Part shown: positions 15,176 through 23,358 of the stretch, in pieces
Layout: every line of letters begins with the position of its first letter
Numbering within the stretch: position 1 is the stretch's first letter
Source: Pullulanibacillus sp. KACC 23026
GTDB lineage: Bacteria > Bacillota > Bacilli > Bacillales > Sporolactobacillaceae
Direction of reading: 5' to 3'
DNA: 64,000 nucleotides
NCBI RefSeq assembly: GCF_029094525.1
Contig: NZ_CP119107.1
Location: 1,612,001 to 1,676,000, forward strand
The notes under the pieces: model-generated
The model's database searches: none
What the model was told of the DNA's origin: nothing
The model's input: only the letters and a program-made list of their open reading frames with translations
Made by a program: the position numbers and the translations under genes

Positions 15176-15210
15176 TTTGCAAAAAAATAAAACGAGCAAA
15201 GCTGCTCGTT
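15176..15210 (-). terminator. Terminator of sda
   Basis: AACGAGCA and TGCTCGTT form a stem (15191-15210). On the minus strand it is followed by TTATTTTTTTG. Confidence 0.85.
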
Positions 15211-15228
15211 AGTTGTAAGGAGGTCCTT

Positions 15229-15387
15229 TTAATTGAGTTGAGAAGAAGTGAGATGTTTATCCAAAGCTCTTCTCGAAATTTCTTTTTCAATAAGTTGAAT
15301 AAAATCACGGCTAAGGCGAAGTTCTTTGGCTTTATAATAGGATTCAAGTAAAAGCTCATCAGATAAATGTTCCATGGGTACCCGCAT
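15229..15387 (-). CDS. sda: Sporulation checkpoint inhibitor Sda
   Basis: A 52-residue helical hairpin protein that binds sporulation kinases such as KinA and blocks their autophosphorylation while replication is active or damaged. The core [13 protein letters not shown] (residues 8-20) and [14 protein letters not shown] (27-40) match the Sda family. A longer frame from 15429 exists, but AAGGGAGGTGA upstream of 15387 sets the start there. The gene sits between upstream transporters and yqeG, as in B. subtilis, with DnaA boxes in the region upstream. In B. subtilis sda transcription responds to DnaA, and the same is likely here. Confidence 0.92.
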   Translation of the reverse strand: MRVPMEHLSDELLLESYYKAKELRLSRDFIQLIEKEISRRALDKHLTSSQLN

Positions 15388-15487
15388 ACAAGCGGATTCA
15401 CCTCCCTTGGTTCTAGCTATCAAAAACACAACAGTTAAGTATCTATAAAAAATTTAACATGATTTAAAAGACAGAACAACCGTTCTG

Positions 15488-15588
15488 CTATCCACAGCTT
15501 GCGGTGGATAAACTGTGGGTGACTTGTTTATAAGTGTTGGAAGGTCTAGAGGTATTAAGGAGTTGAGTTGTGGGGAAAGTTATCCACA
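15488..15588. promoter_or_regulatory. DnaA-box cluster upstream of sda and yqeG
   Basis: One perfect box TTATCCACA lies at 15580-15588. CTATCCACA lies at 15488-15496, and GGTGGATAA (complement TTATCCACC) at 15503-15511; each differs at one base. A weaker TGTTTATAA lies at 15525-15533. The sda-yqeG region carries a DnaA cluster in B. subtilis too. It probably ties Sda levels and yqeG expression to DnaA activity. Confidence 0.8.
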
Positions 15589-15753
15589 ACGCTCTAGTAT
15601 TGTCGCGATTTGTCGAACGATTTTAGGGGATTTATTAACCGATTGTACATATATTTAAAATTTAATCTTTGGAAAAACGGTTTTAATTCGTAAAAAGGAA
15701 GAAGATGTGGGAAAATAAAACAAGATAAAAAGGATGAAGTTAGGAGCGAATGA

Positions 15754-16269
15754 ATGTTAAAACGTTTTTTACCTGACCAACATGTCTCAAACATTTATGA
15801 AATAACGCCTGAGACGCTTAAACTACGAGGGGTTAAAGGGATCATTACGGATCTTGATAATACTTTAGTTGCTTGGGACGAGCCTCATGCAACTCCAGAG
15901 CTTAAGGAGTGGGTGAATCGAATGCGTGAGGCTGGAATTCAGGTTACTATAGTTTCAAATAATAATGAACGAAGAGTTCGGGCGTTTTGTGAACCGATGC
16001 AATTACCGTTTGTCTCAAAGGCTCGTAAGCCCTTGACACGTGCTTTTCATAAAGCGGTGATGGAAATGGGTCTCGTAATAGATGATGTTGTCGTCATCGG
16101 TGACCAATTACTCACTGATATATTAGGCGGTAATCGTTTAGGGGTGCATACCATTTTAGTGGTGCCAGTGGCTCAATCAGACGCCTGGACAACACGATTT
16201 AATCGAAAAATGGAACGCTTCATACTTGGTTTATTAAGGAAAAATGGTCTGATTCATTGGGAGGAATAA
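15754..16269 (+). CDS. yqeG: YqeG family HAD IIIA-type phosphatase
   Basis: A 171-residue HAD-superfamily phosphatase. The nucleophile motif is DLDNTLVAW (Asp33, Asp35), followed by TIVSNN near 67 and GDQLLTDILGGNRLG near 118-132. The substrate is not established; relatives act on phosphatidylglycerophosphate-type or protein substrates. It is the first gene of the yqeG-yqeM operon, with an AGGAGCG site. Its end overlaps the ribosome site of yqeH. Confidence 0.9.
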   Translation: MLKRFLPDQHVSNIYEITPETLKLRGVKGIITDLDNTLVAWDEPHATPELKEWVNRMREAGIQVTIVSNNNERRVRAFCEPMQLPFVSKARKPLTRAFHKAVMEMGLVIDDVVVIGDQLLTDILGGNRLGVHTILVVPVAQSDAWTTRFNRKMERFILGLLRKNGLIHWEE

Positions 16270-16271
16270 GG

Positions 16272-17375
16272 GTGTCAGAGGTTATTACATGTGCGGGCTG
16301 CGGAATTCCGGTGCAAAGTGAGAATGAGTTACTGCCGGGGTACGTTCCAAAAGCTGCTTTATCGCGTGAAGTTATTACTTGTCAAAGATGCTTTCGATTG
16401 ACTCATTATAATGAAGTGCCGGATGTGCCTTATGATAATGAAGATTTTTTGAAGCTGTTAAAAACAATCGGAGAAAAGAAAGCCCTAGTGGTTTACTTGG
16501 TTGATGTTTTTGATTTTAATGGAAGTTGGGTACCGGGGATCAAAACGTATATTGGAAAAAACGATTGTCTGTTGGTTGGGAACAAATTAGACATTTTGCC
16601 TAAATCGACCAATCTTCATAAGCTTGAAATGTGGCTTGGAAAAATGTCTAAATCACTTGGGCTGAATCCAGTCGACATCTCATTAATAAGTGCAGAAAAA
16701 GGGACAGGCATCGAGGAATTAGCGGAGAAGATCGAGACTTATCGAAATGATAAAGATGTCTATGTGGTTGGGTGTACGAATGTAGGGAAATCATCGTTTA
16801 TTAATAAACTCATTGACTTGTTTGGCGGAAATGAGGCTCTTAAAATAACGACTTCACGATTTCCTGGTACAACACTTAACTTTATTGATATTCCGCTTGA
16901 TGAAACGAACACCTTATACGATACACCAGGCGTTATGAATCCTCATCAAATGGCTCATTTTATTGATAAAGAGGACCTGAAAGTGGTGATGCCTAAGAAG
17001 GAGCTCAAGCCAAAGGTTTATCAGCTTAATGAAGAGCAAACCCTTTTCTTTGGCGGACTTGTTCGTGTCGATTACCTTTCAGGAGGCCGGCGCTCATTAG
17101 TTTGTTATGTCTCCAATGAATTGTATATTCATCGAACGAAGCTTGAGCAGGCAGATGACCTTTTAGAGAGACAACTTGGTGACCTTCTAGTCCCTGCCTA
17201 TAATCAGGAAGTGGCAAAAGGGCTCGTGCCGCATTCCATATCGCTTGGGGAAGAAGGCATGGACCTTGTTATTTCCGGGCTTGGTTGGTTGACGGTAAAA
17301 GGTGATAAAGGGGCGAAGTTTGTTGTCCATGCACCAAAAGGGGTAGGGGTATCCAAACGGCCATCCATTATTTGA
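16272..17375 (+). CDS. yqeH: Circularly permuted GTPase YqeH, 30S assembly factor
   Basis: A 367-residue GTPase needed for small-subunit ribosome assembly. An N-terminal zinc finger has CAGCG and CQRCF (residues about 7-42). The GTPase motifs occur in permuted order: NKLDILPKS first, then the P-loop CTNVGKSSF, then DTPGV. A C-terminal RNA-binding region follows. A TTG at 16257 is in frame, but the GGGAGGAAT site lies between it and the GTG at 16272, so the latter is the start. Confidence 0.93.
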   Translation: MSEVITCAGCGIPVQSENELLPGYVPKAALSREVITCQRCFRLTHYNEVPDVPYDNEDFLKLLKTIGEKKALVVYLVDVFDFNGSWVPGIKTYIGKNDCLLVGNKLDILPKSTNLHKLEMWLGKMSKSLGLNPVDISLISAEKGTGIEELAEKIETYRNDKDVYVVGCTNVGKSSFINKLIDLFGGNEALKITTSRFPGTTLNFIDIPLDETNTLYDTPGVMNPHQMAHFIDKEDLKVVMPKKELKPKVYQLNEEQTLFFGGLVRVDYLSGGRRSLVCYVSNELYIHRTKLEQADDLLERQLGDLLVPAYNQEVAKGLVPHSISLGEEGMDLVISGLGWLTVKGDKGAKFVVHAPKGVGVSKRPSII

Positions 17376-17407
17376 TGACTTTAAGAAATAGAGAGGAGAA
17401 AAGAAGC

Positions 17408-18259
17408 GTGTCATTTTTGTTGGGAGTGTTAGGAGATCCGATTGGACATAGTCTATCTCCAATTATGCATAACCGGTGGTATAAAGAATGGAATTATCCT
17501 CATTATTATCATGCTTTTCGGCTTTCTAAAGAAAACCTTTCAGATGGTGTAAAGGGATTGAAGGCTCTTCAATTTAAAGGGTTTAATGTCACCATTCCAC
17601 ATAAGGTTGACATTCTTTCCTTATTAGATGAATTGGATGACGAAGCCTCCGAACTTGGAGCCGTGAACACGGTTGTTCAAGAAAAAGGTCGGCTAAAAGG
17701 GTATAATACGGATGGAAGAGGGCTGATTTCGGCGATCAACGAAAAATGGCCAACTGCCTTAGAGAAAGCAAAAGTCTTAATGATCGGTGCGGGCGGGGCT
17801 TCTCTAGGGGTTGCCCTCACCTTGGCCAAGTCAGGTGTTTCTCAAGTTGATGTCACTAATCGAACCATTGAAAAAGCGGAGGCGATTAGTCAAAAATGTT
17901 CGCCATTCGTTCAAACCAAAGCGCTCTCTCTAACTGAGGCAGAGGAAACGCTTGGAACCTATACCATGGTGATCCAATCCACCTCACTTGGAATGGGGCC
18001 GCACGGATTAGACCAAATGCCATTGGTCGTAAATCAATTGCAAAAAGGGACGTACTGTATCGACCTTATTTATAATCCGCTTCAAACACGATGGTTAAAA
18101 GAAGCAGAGGAAAAAGGGGCCTTGACAATGAATGGGCTTCCCATGCTGGTCCATCAAGGGGCCTTATCTTTTGAACATTGGTTTGGCGTCATGCCCGATA
18201 CGGCGTCTATGATTACTTTTTTAACTCAACATTTGGAGGAAACACATGCTAACAGGTAA
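17408..18259 (+). CDS. aroE: Shikimate dehydrogenase
   Basis: A 283-residue NADPH enzyme reducing 3-dehydroshikimate to shikimate in aromatic amino-acid synthesis. Motifs: the substrate site GHSLSPIMHNRW near the start, NVTIPHK with the catalytic Lys near 67, and the nucleotide-binding GAGGAS near 132. The longest frame starts at 17372, but GAGAGGAG (17391-17398) points to the GTG at 17408. The end overlaps yhbY by 14 bases, so the two are translationally coupled. Confidence 0.93.
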   Translation: MSFLLGVLGDPIGHSLSPIMHNRWYKEWNYPHYYHAFRLSKENLSDGVKGLKALQFKGFNVTIPHKVDILSLLDELDDEASELGAVNTVVQEKGRLKGYNTDGRGLISAINEKWPTALEKAKVLMIGAGGASLGVALTLAKSGVSQVDVTNRTIEKAEAISQKCSPFVQTKALSLTEAEETLGTYTMVIQSTSLGMGPHGLDQMPLVVNQLQKGTYCIDLIYNPLQTRWLKEAEEKGALTMNGLPMLVHQGALSFEHWFGVMPDTASMITFLTQHLEETHANR

Positions 18260-18536
18260 ACAAAAACGTTTTTTAAGAAAAGAAGCACATCACATTAAAC
18301 CCGTCTTTCAAATAGGCAAACAGGGGATCCACGACACCTTTCTCACGGAAATTAATGACGTGTTGGAAGCGCGAGAATTGATCAAAATTAGCGTCTTGCA
18401 AAATGCGGTTGAAGAGCCGAAAGAAGCAGGCACCTTGATTGCTGACAAGCTGGATGCTGAGCTTGTTCAGGTCATGGGCAGTGTCATCACCTTATATAAA
18501 CCGTCTGAGGAGAATCCGACGATTAAGCTCCCCTAA
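18246..18536 (+). CDS. yhbY: CRM-domain RNA-binding protein YhbY
   Basis: A 96-residue single CRM domain protein (YqeI in B. subtilis) that binds pre-ribosomal RNA of the large subunit. The GKQGIHD loop near residue 27 is the conserved GxxG-type RNA contact. It starts inside the end of aroE behind TGGAGGA. It sits in a ribosome-assembly gene cluster (yqeH, yhbY, rsfS). Confidence 0.92.
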   Translation: MLTGKQKRFLRKEAHHIKPVFQIGKQGIHDTFLTEINDVLEARELIKISVLQNAVEEPKEAGTLIADKLDAELVQVMGSVITLYKPSEENPTIKLP

Positions 18537-18559
18537 TAAAGTGGAAAGGAGCAAAGGAG

Positions 18560-19126
18560 ATGCGAATAGGCTTATTAGGAGGAACTTTTGATCCTCCTCA
18601 TTTTGGCCATTTAATCATGGCGGAAGAAGCAAGAGCTGCTTTCGAGTTAGATGAAGTGTGGTTCATGCCCACTTATCTTCCGCCGCACAAAGAACGCCGA
18701 GTGACCAAAGCAGAACAGCGTATTGATATGGTCAGACGTGCGATTTCCGGCAATCCTTATTTCAAACTTTCTCTTGTTGAATATGAGCGAAAAGGGCGGT
18801 CTTACACCTATGAGACGATTGAAATTTTAAAGGAACAGCATCCGGATGTCGCCTTCTATTTTATTATCGGGGGAGATATGGTCAATGATCTGCCCAATTG
18901 GTATCGTATTGAAGAGTTGAAAAAAGAAGTCTCATTCATCGGTGTGACGCGCTCACATGTGGAAATTGAGAAAGCCGAACAAAGCGCTCTGCAATTAATT
19001 AAGATGCCGGACATTGACATTTCTTCGACGATGATTCGAGAACGAATTCAAAACAAACAGCCGGTTCGCTATTTTTTGCCTGAAAACGTCAGAAATTATA
19101 TAGAGGAGAACCAGTTATATGACTAA
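18560..19126 (+). CDS. nadD: Nicotinate-nucleotide adenylyltransferase
   Basis: A 188-residue enzyme joining nicotinate mononucleotide and ATP to form deamido-NAD. The nucleotidyltransferase motif GGTFDPPHFGHL lies at residues 7-18 and ISSTMIRERI near 154-163. Length is normal. AAAGGAG precedes the ATG, and the end overlaps yqeK by 8 bases. Confidence 0.95.
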   Translation: MRIGLLGGTFDPPHFGHLIMAEEARAAFELDEVWFMPTYLPPHKERRVTKAEQRIDMVRRAISGNPYFKLSLVEYERKGRSYTYETIEILKEQHPDVAFYFIIGGDMVNDLPNWYRIEELKKEVSFIGVTRSHVEIEKAEQSALQLIKMPDIDISSTMIRERIQNKQPVRYFLPENVRNYIEENQLYD

Positions 19127-19688
19127 TCACGCAATAAGGCAGCAAGTGGAACAACTGTTGCCTGAAAAACGGTTTAATCATACGTTAAGGGTGGCTGAAA
19201 CAGCGGTCGCGTTAGCCGAGAAATATGGGGAATCCACTGAAAAAACGGAATGTGCTGCTCTTTTACATGACGTGGCTAAGTTTTTCGATAAAGACCGCAT
19301 GGAAGAGATCATTCTAAAGGAATCCAACATTCCTGATGATTATCTTAAATACCCTATTTCGATTTGGCATGCGCCAGTGGGTGCTGTCTATGCCCGTGAT
19401 CATTTTCAAATCACGGATCAGGATATACTAAATGCCATCTCTTATCACACAACAGGTCGCCCTGAAATGAGCTTGTTAGAAAAAATCATTTTTGTGGCGG
19501 ATTACATTGAACCTGGCCGCTCTTTTCCTGGAGTAGAAGAGACGAGGGAGGCTGCCCAAGAGGACTTGGACCGTGCGGTGGCACTTGCCTTAAGAAATAC
19601 CGTCGTCTTTCTTGCTTCTCGGGCGGCACGGATCTATCCAGATACGATTCATGCTTATAATGCTTTTTGTATAAAGTTGGGGGGATAA
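19119..19688 (+). CDS. yqeK: HD-domain hydrolase YqeK
   Basis: A 189-residue HD-superfamily metal hydrolase. YqeK proteins split diadenosine tetraphosphate symmetrically. The HD motif is seen as H in NHTLRV (residue 22), LLHDVAKFFD near 49-58, and ISYHTTGRPEMSLLEKIIFVADYIEP split over 107-135. The gene lies directly after nadD, as in B. subtilis. Confidence 0.92.
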   Translation: MTNHAIRQQVEQLLPEKRFNHTLRVAETAVALAEKYGESTEKTECAALLHDVAKFFDKDRMEEIILKESNIPDDYLKYPISIWHAPVGAVYARDHFQITDQDILNAISYHTTGRPEMSLLEKIIFVADYIEPGRSFPGVEETREAAQEDLDRAVALALRNTVVFLASRAARIYPDTIHAYNAFCIKLGG

Positions 19689-19693
19689 CAGAA

Positions 19694-20056
19694 ATGAACT
19701 CAGAAGCGCTCGCCGTTCATATGGCAGAAGTAGCCGATCAAAAGAATGCACAGGATATTGCCGTTTTAAATATGCAAGGAATTTCGGCGATGGCCGATTA
19801 TTTCATCATCTGTCAAGGGAATTCCGAAAGACAGGTAGAAGCGATTGCCCGCGACCTTAAGGAACAAGCTTCAAAAGAAGGGGTTGAGGTCAAGCGGATG
19901 GAGGGTGCGGATAAAGCCCGCTGGATTCTGATTGATTTGGGGGATGTGATCGTCCATGTTTTTCATCGAGAAGAAAGAGCTTATTACCAATTAGAGAAGC
20001 TCTGGGGAGATGCGCCTCGAGTTGAAGTCCCAGGTGTGACGAATTTGCATGTCTAA
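19694..20056 (+). CDS. rsfS: Ribosome silencing factor RsfS
   Basis: A 120-residue protein that binds ribosomal protein uL14 and blocks subunit joining when nutrients are scarce. It has the ADYFIICQGNSERQVEAIA block near residues 34-52 and GDVIVHVFH near 87. A longer frame from 19667 exists, but GGGGGATAA (19680-19688) sets the ATG at 19694. The end overlaps yqeM by 8 bases. Confidence 0.93.
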   Translation: MNSEALAVHMAEVADQKNAQDIAVLNMQGISAMADYFIICQGNSERQVEAIARDLKEQASKEGVEVKRMEGADKARWILIDLGDVIVHVFHREERAYYQLEKLWGDAPRVEVPGVTNLHV

Positions 20057-20798
20057 GAGTTATGAACAGTTTTCGTCTCTTTATGATGAACTGATGGCAG
20101 AGGCGCCTTATGACCGATGGCTGAGTTTAGTGGAGACTTTTTTTGCACCTGCTGAAGAGATGGAGCTTCTTGAGTTAGGGGCTGGAACGGGTACTTTGGC
20201 TTTATCTTTGGCACAAAAAGGCTATGTGATGACCGTGTCCGATTATTCATCAGAGATGTTAGCGATTGCTGAACAAAAATTCCGGAAAATCGGCTTTGAT
20301 GAGCATATCCCATTTTATTTATTAGACATGAGCGATTTTGACCTGGAAACGGAGTATGACGGGGTGTTAATATTTTGTGATGCCCTTAATTATCTTCCTG
20401 ATCAGGAGGCGGTGAAACAGACGTTTATAAACGCCTATCGCCATCTGAAGCCAGGAGGGTATCTGTTATTTGATGTTCATTCAACGGCTAAAATGGACTT
20501 TTTTTTAACACATGAGACGTTTGGTTCGAGCGATGAAGAATTAAGTTATCTATGGGAGTGCTTTCCAGGGGAGGCAGCTCATAGTGTGATTCACGACCTT
20601 ACTTTTTTTGTTCAGGAAGATGAGGGGCTGTACAGAAGAGTTGAAGAAACCCATGAACAGCGGACTTACCCGATTGAGGTTTACCGTTCCCTGCTTCATG
20701 AAGCAGGCTTCACCGACATTGAGATCATCGGAGACTTTCAATCGGAAGCCCCATTAGATGAAAGCGAACGCTGGATATTTGTTTCTAAGAAAAAATAA
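20049..20798 (+). CDS. yqeM: Class I SAM-dependent methyltransferase YqeM
   Basis: A 249-residue methyltransferase with the SAM-binding motif LLELGAGTGTLALSLA (residues 38-53). An acidic FCDALNYLP segment follows near 112. The substrate is unknown. It is the last gene of the yqeG operon, closed by the hairpin at 20801. Confidence 0.9.
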   Translation: MSKSYEQFSSLYDELMAEAPYDRWLSLVETFFAPAEEMELLELGAGTGTLALSLAQKGYVMTVSDYSSEMLAIAEQKFRKIGFDEHIPFYLLDMSDFDLETEYDGVLIFCDALNYLPDQEAVKQTFINAYRHLKPGGYLLFDVHSTAKMDFFLTHETFGSSDEELSYLWECFPGEAAHSVIHDLTFFVQEDEGLYRRVEETHEQRTYPIEVYRSLLHEAGFTDIEIIGDFQSEAPLDESERWIFVSKKK

Positions 20799-20800
20799 GA

Positions 20801-20824
20801 AGCGCCTGATTTAGGCGCTTTTTT
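20801..20824 (+). terminator. Terminator of the yqeG-yqeM operon
   Basis: AGCGCCT and AGGCGCT pair around TGATT, followed by TTTTTT. Confidence 0.88.
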
Positions 20825-20909
20825 GAATGGGTTCTTTTTTGAAGTAAAAAAAACGGATCTCCAATGCTGATTCGCAGGAAGGAATGAGTCCGTTAATGTC
20901 GAATATAGT

Positions 20910-21767
20910 CTATAACTCATTGGAGTTATCTTTACCCCCGTCTACTCCTACCCCAAATTGGGCATCCACCGTTTCATGATCCTTTATAAACTTCTCTTGT
21001 GTCTTTTCAAACATATGTTCAAAGACAGGACCTATTTCAGCTTCGAGTACTTTTAGCCCTTCACCCGTCACGCCGCCTTTAACCTGAACCTTCTCCCTCA
21101 ACGTTTCAAGAGTGTAAAAATCCTCTTTTATTAATTGTCCGAACCCAATCATCATGTTGGTGGCAAGGGTCGTAGCTTGTTCCTTTGTAATGGGAGTGAC
21201 TTTGACCGCTGCTTGAATCATTCGTTCCAATAAGTAACTTATAAAGGCAGGACCGCAGCTTGAGATGTCCGAAGCAACACGTGTAATGTCCTCGTTTATT
21301 TCCAAAGGAATGGAAATTTTTTTGAACAAGGAATAGAGGAAGTTTCTTTGTTCATGTTGGCAGCGGTCTCCGAAGGTTATTAACGTTGTACCAGCTAAGG
21401 CTCGATTCGTAATACTAGGTATGATGCGGGCGCACGCGCAATTGATGACAGATTCAAGCTGATGAACGGAAACGGGGCTTGTAATCGAAACAACCAATTT
21501 ATCTCTTGTCAAGAGCGGCTTTAACTCGGTTAATAATGGGTGAATTTGGTGAGGCTTTACACATAAAAAAATAAGGTCCGCTTGTTCGATGAGTGTTTCA
21601 TTGCATTCAGTAACCGTTATATCTGGGTAAGCCGCCTTCAGCGGTTGTGTTTTTGTAAGTGTTCGATTCGTAATTATAAAATCTGAGGAAGGAGCTGCCT
21701 GACCATCAATTAAAGAACTTGTTAAGATCGTCCCCATATTTCCTGTCCCAATCATTCCTATTTTCAA
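20910..21767 (-). CDS. comER: ComER, pyrroline-5-carboxylate reductase-like protein
   Basis: A 285-residue Rossmann-fold protein with the dinucleotide motif GMIGTGNMGTIL at residues 4-15 and a ProC-type C-terminal helical domain (SCGPAFISYLLERM near 167). It sits divergent to comEA, as comER does in B. subtilis. ComER is not required for DNA uptake and has been linked to sporulation and biofilm entry in some bacilli. Whether it still has reductase activity is open. Confidence 0.9.
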   Translation of the reverse strand: MKIGMIGTGNMGTILTSSLIDGQAAPSSDFIITNRTLTKTQPLKAAYPDITVTECNETLIEQADLIFLCVKPHQIHPLLTELKPLLTRDKLVVSITSPVSVHQLESVINCACARIIPSITNRALAGTTLITFGDRCQHEQRNFLYSLFKKISIPLEINEDITRVASDISSCGPAFISYLLERMIQAAVKVTPITKEQATTLATNMMIGFGQLIKEDFYTLETLREKVQVKGGVTGEGLKVLEAEIGPVFEHMFEKTQEKFIKDHETVDAQFGVGVDGGKDNSNEL

Positions 21768-21918
21768 AAAGTCCGCCTCCTTTTCCCAACATTAAACCAC
21801 CGATCATCCGACCGTTTTATCTCGTAGAACCCATGCCTTATTTTTAAAAAAAGAACTGTTCCTTTACACACCCTATGCCATTTTCTGTGAGATTATGATA
21901 CAGAAAGAAGGATTGTTG

Positions 21919-22620
21919 ATGAAAAGCATTCACAAAAAGCTCATGGTTGTCCTGACCAGTTTTCTCTTATTTATATGTTTCATTAGTTTTTTAGCCTTTA
22001 ACCATCACAAGAACACCGATAACTGGGGGGAGGTTCTGGATAGCAGAGAGACTAATACGGTATCAGGTTCATCCGAAACGCCCACCGCACCGCCTCCTAC
22101 TGAACCTTCAAAGGAGACAACGGAAAAAGAAGAAACGCCTAAGACGGTGACGATTATGATTGATGTGAAGGGAGCGGTCGTTCATCCAGGTGTTTATACG
22201 ATTTCAAATACGAGTCGAGTGGTGGATGCGATCGACATCGCAGGCGGCTTACAAAAGGACGCCGACTCAGCAAAATTGAATTTGGCAGAGCATTTGGCTG
22301 ATGAAATGGTGATTTATGTGCCAAAAAAAGGGGAAGAGCTTCCTGATGAATTTTCTTCTGGTACGGTGAGCCCTTCTGCTTCATCTCCCACCGCAAATAC
22401 GACCTCAAGTTCCTCAACAACTTCTACCCTTGTTCACCTGAACTCGGCAACTGAGGCCGACATTGAAACCATTCCGGGTATAGGACCCGCAAAGGCAAAG
22501 GCAATATTGGATTATCGGGAGCAGAACGGCCCATTTAAAACGATTGAGGATCTTGGCAATGTGTCAGGGATTGGTGACAAAACCATTGAGCGATTAAAGC
22601 CTTATCTAGATCTGAATTAA
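21919..22620 (+). CDS. comEA: Competence DNA receptor ComEA
   Basis: A 233-residue membrane-anchored DNA-binding protein used in transformation. One N-terminal membrane helix (residues about 6-25) is followed by a Thr/Pro/Glu-rich linker. An SLBB-type domain comes next (IDVKGAVVHPGVYTI near 85), then a Ser/Thr linker, and a C-terminal helix-hairpin-helix DNA-binding domain (IPGIGPAKAKAIL and VSGIGDKTIERL). The longest frame starts at 21895; AGAAGGAT before 21919 favours the later ATG. Confidence 0.93.
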   Translation: MKSIHKKLMVVLTSFLLFICFISFLAFNHHKNTDNWGEVLDSRETNTVSGSSETPTAPPPTEPSKETTEKEETPKTVTIMIDVKGAVVHPGVYTISNTSRVVDAIDIAGGLQKDADSAKLNLAEHLADEMVIYVPKKGEELPDEFSSGTVSPSASSPTANTTSSSSTTSTLVHLNSATEADIETIPGIGPAKAKAILDYREQNGPFKTIEDLGNVSGIGDKTIERLKPYLDLN

Positions 22621-22654
22621 AAATTGGGACATTATGGGTTTAGGGACCTAAGGA

Positions 22655-22684
22655 TTGACGCCCGGATTTAATGATCAGTAAAAT
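22655..22684 (+). promoter_or_regulatory. Predicted sigma-A promoter of comEB
   Basis: TTGACG (22655-22660), an 18-base spacer and TAAAAT (22679-22684) lie 70 bases before the comEB start. Confidence 0.55.
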
Positions 22685-22752
22685 AGTAAGAAGGGATCAT
22701 TTATTAAAAAAATGATGGTAGAGGCTAGAAAGTAGAAAGAGGGGAACTTAGT

Positions 22753-23331
22753 TTGGGACAAACACAACGACTATCATGGGATGATTATTTTATGGCTCAA
22801 AGCCATTTGCTAGCTAATAGAAGCACCTGTGCCCGTTTGGCGGTTGGGGCAACGATTGTAAGGGATAATCGCATTATTGCGGGCGGATACAATGGGTCGA
22901 TTGCAGGCGGCGTGCACTGTATTGATGAGGGCTGTTATGTTGTAGACGGTCACTGCATTCGGACTATCCATGCAGAAATGAATGCCCTTCTCCAATGTGC
23001 AAAATTCGGGGTTCCGACCCAGAATGCTGAAATCTATGTCACTCATTTTCCATGTCTCCAATGCTGTAAAGCCATTATTCAAGCGGGAATCAAGAAAGTT
23101 TATTACGCATCGGACTACAAAAACCATCCTTATGCGATTGAGCTTTTTAATAGCGCTGAAGTAGAGACCATCAAAGTGCCTTATGACAGTATCTTTGAGG
23201 AATCGATAGACGACAAGCAAACCCATTTTATTGCCGATCTACTCAAACGTCTAGAGAAAAAAGGGACAAGTCATGAAGAAATGAAAAGTCTCTATGAAAA
23301 TGCCCAAGCTCTTTTTTCTCGAGGAAACTAA
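22753..23331 (+). CDS. comEB: ComE operon protein 2, dCMP deaminase family
   Basis: A 192-residue zinc deaminase. Motifs: TIHAEMNALLQC near 74-85 (His and catalytic Glu) and HFPCLQCCKAI near 97-107 (zinc cysteines). It likely converts dCMP to dUMP. In B. subtilis comEB is not needed for uptake but helps place the competence machinery at the pole. The start is TTG at 22753 behind AGAGGGGA. Confidence 0.92.
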   Translation: MGQTQRLSWDDYFMAQSHLLANRSTCARLAVGATIVRDNRIIAGGYNGSIAGGVHCIDEGCYVVDGHCIRTIHAEMNALLQCAKFGVPTQNAEIYVTHFPCLQCCKAIIQAGIKKVYYASDYKNHPYAIELFNSAEVETIKVPYDSIFEESIDDKQTHFIADLLKRLEKKGTSHEEMKSLYENAQALFSRGN

Positions 23332-23358
23332 TCCCCAAAATAAGGAAGAAGAGATTGT

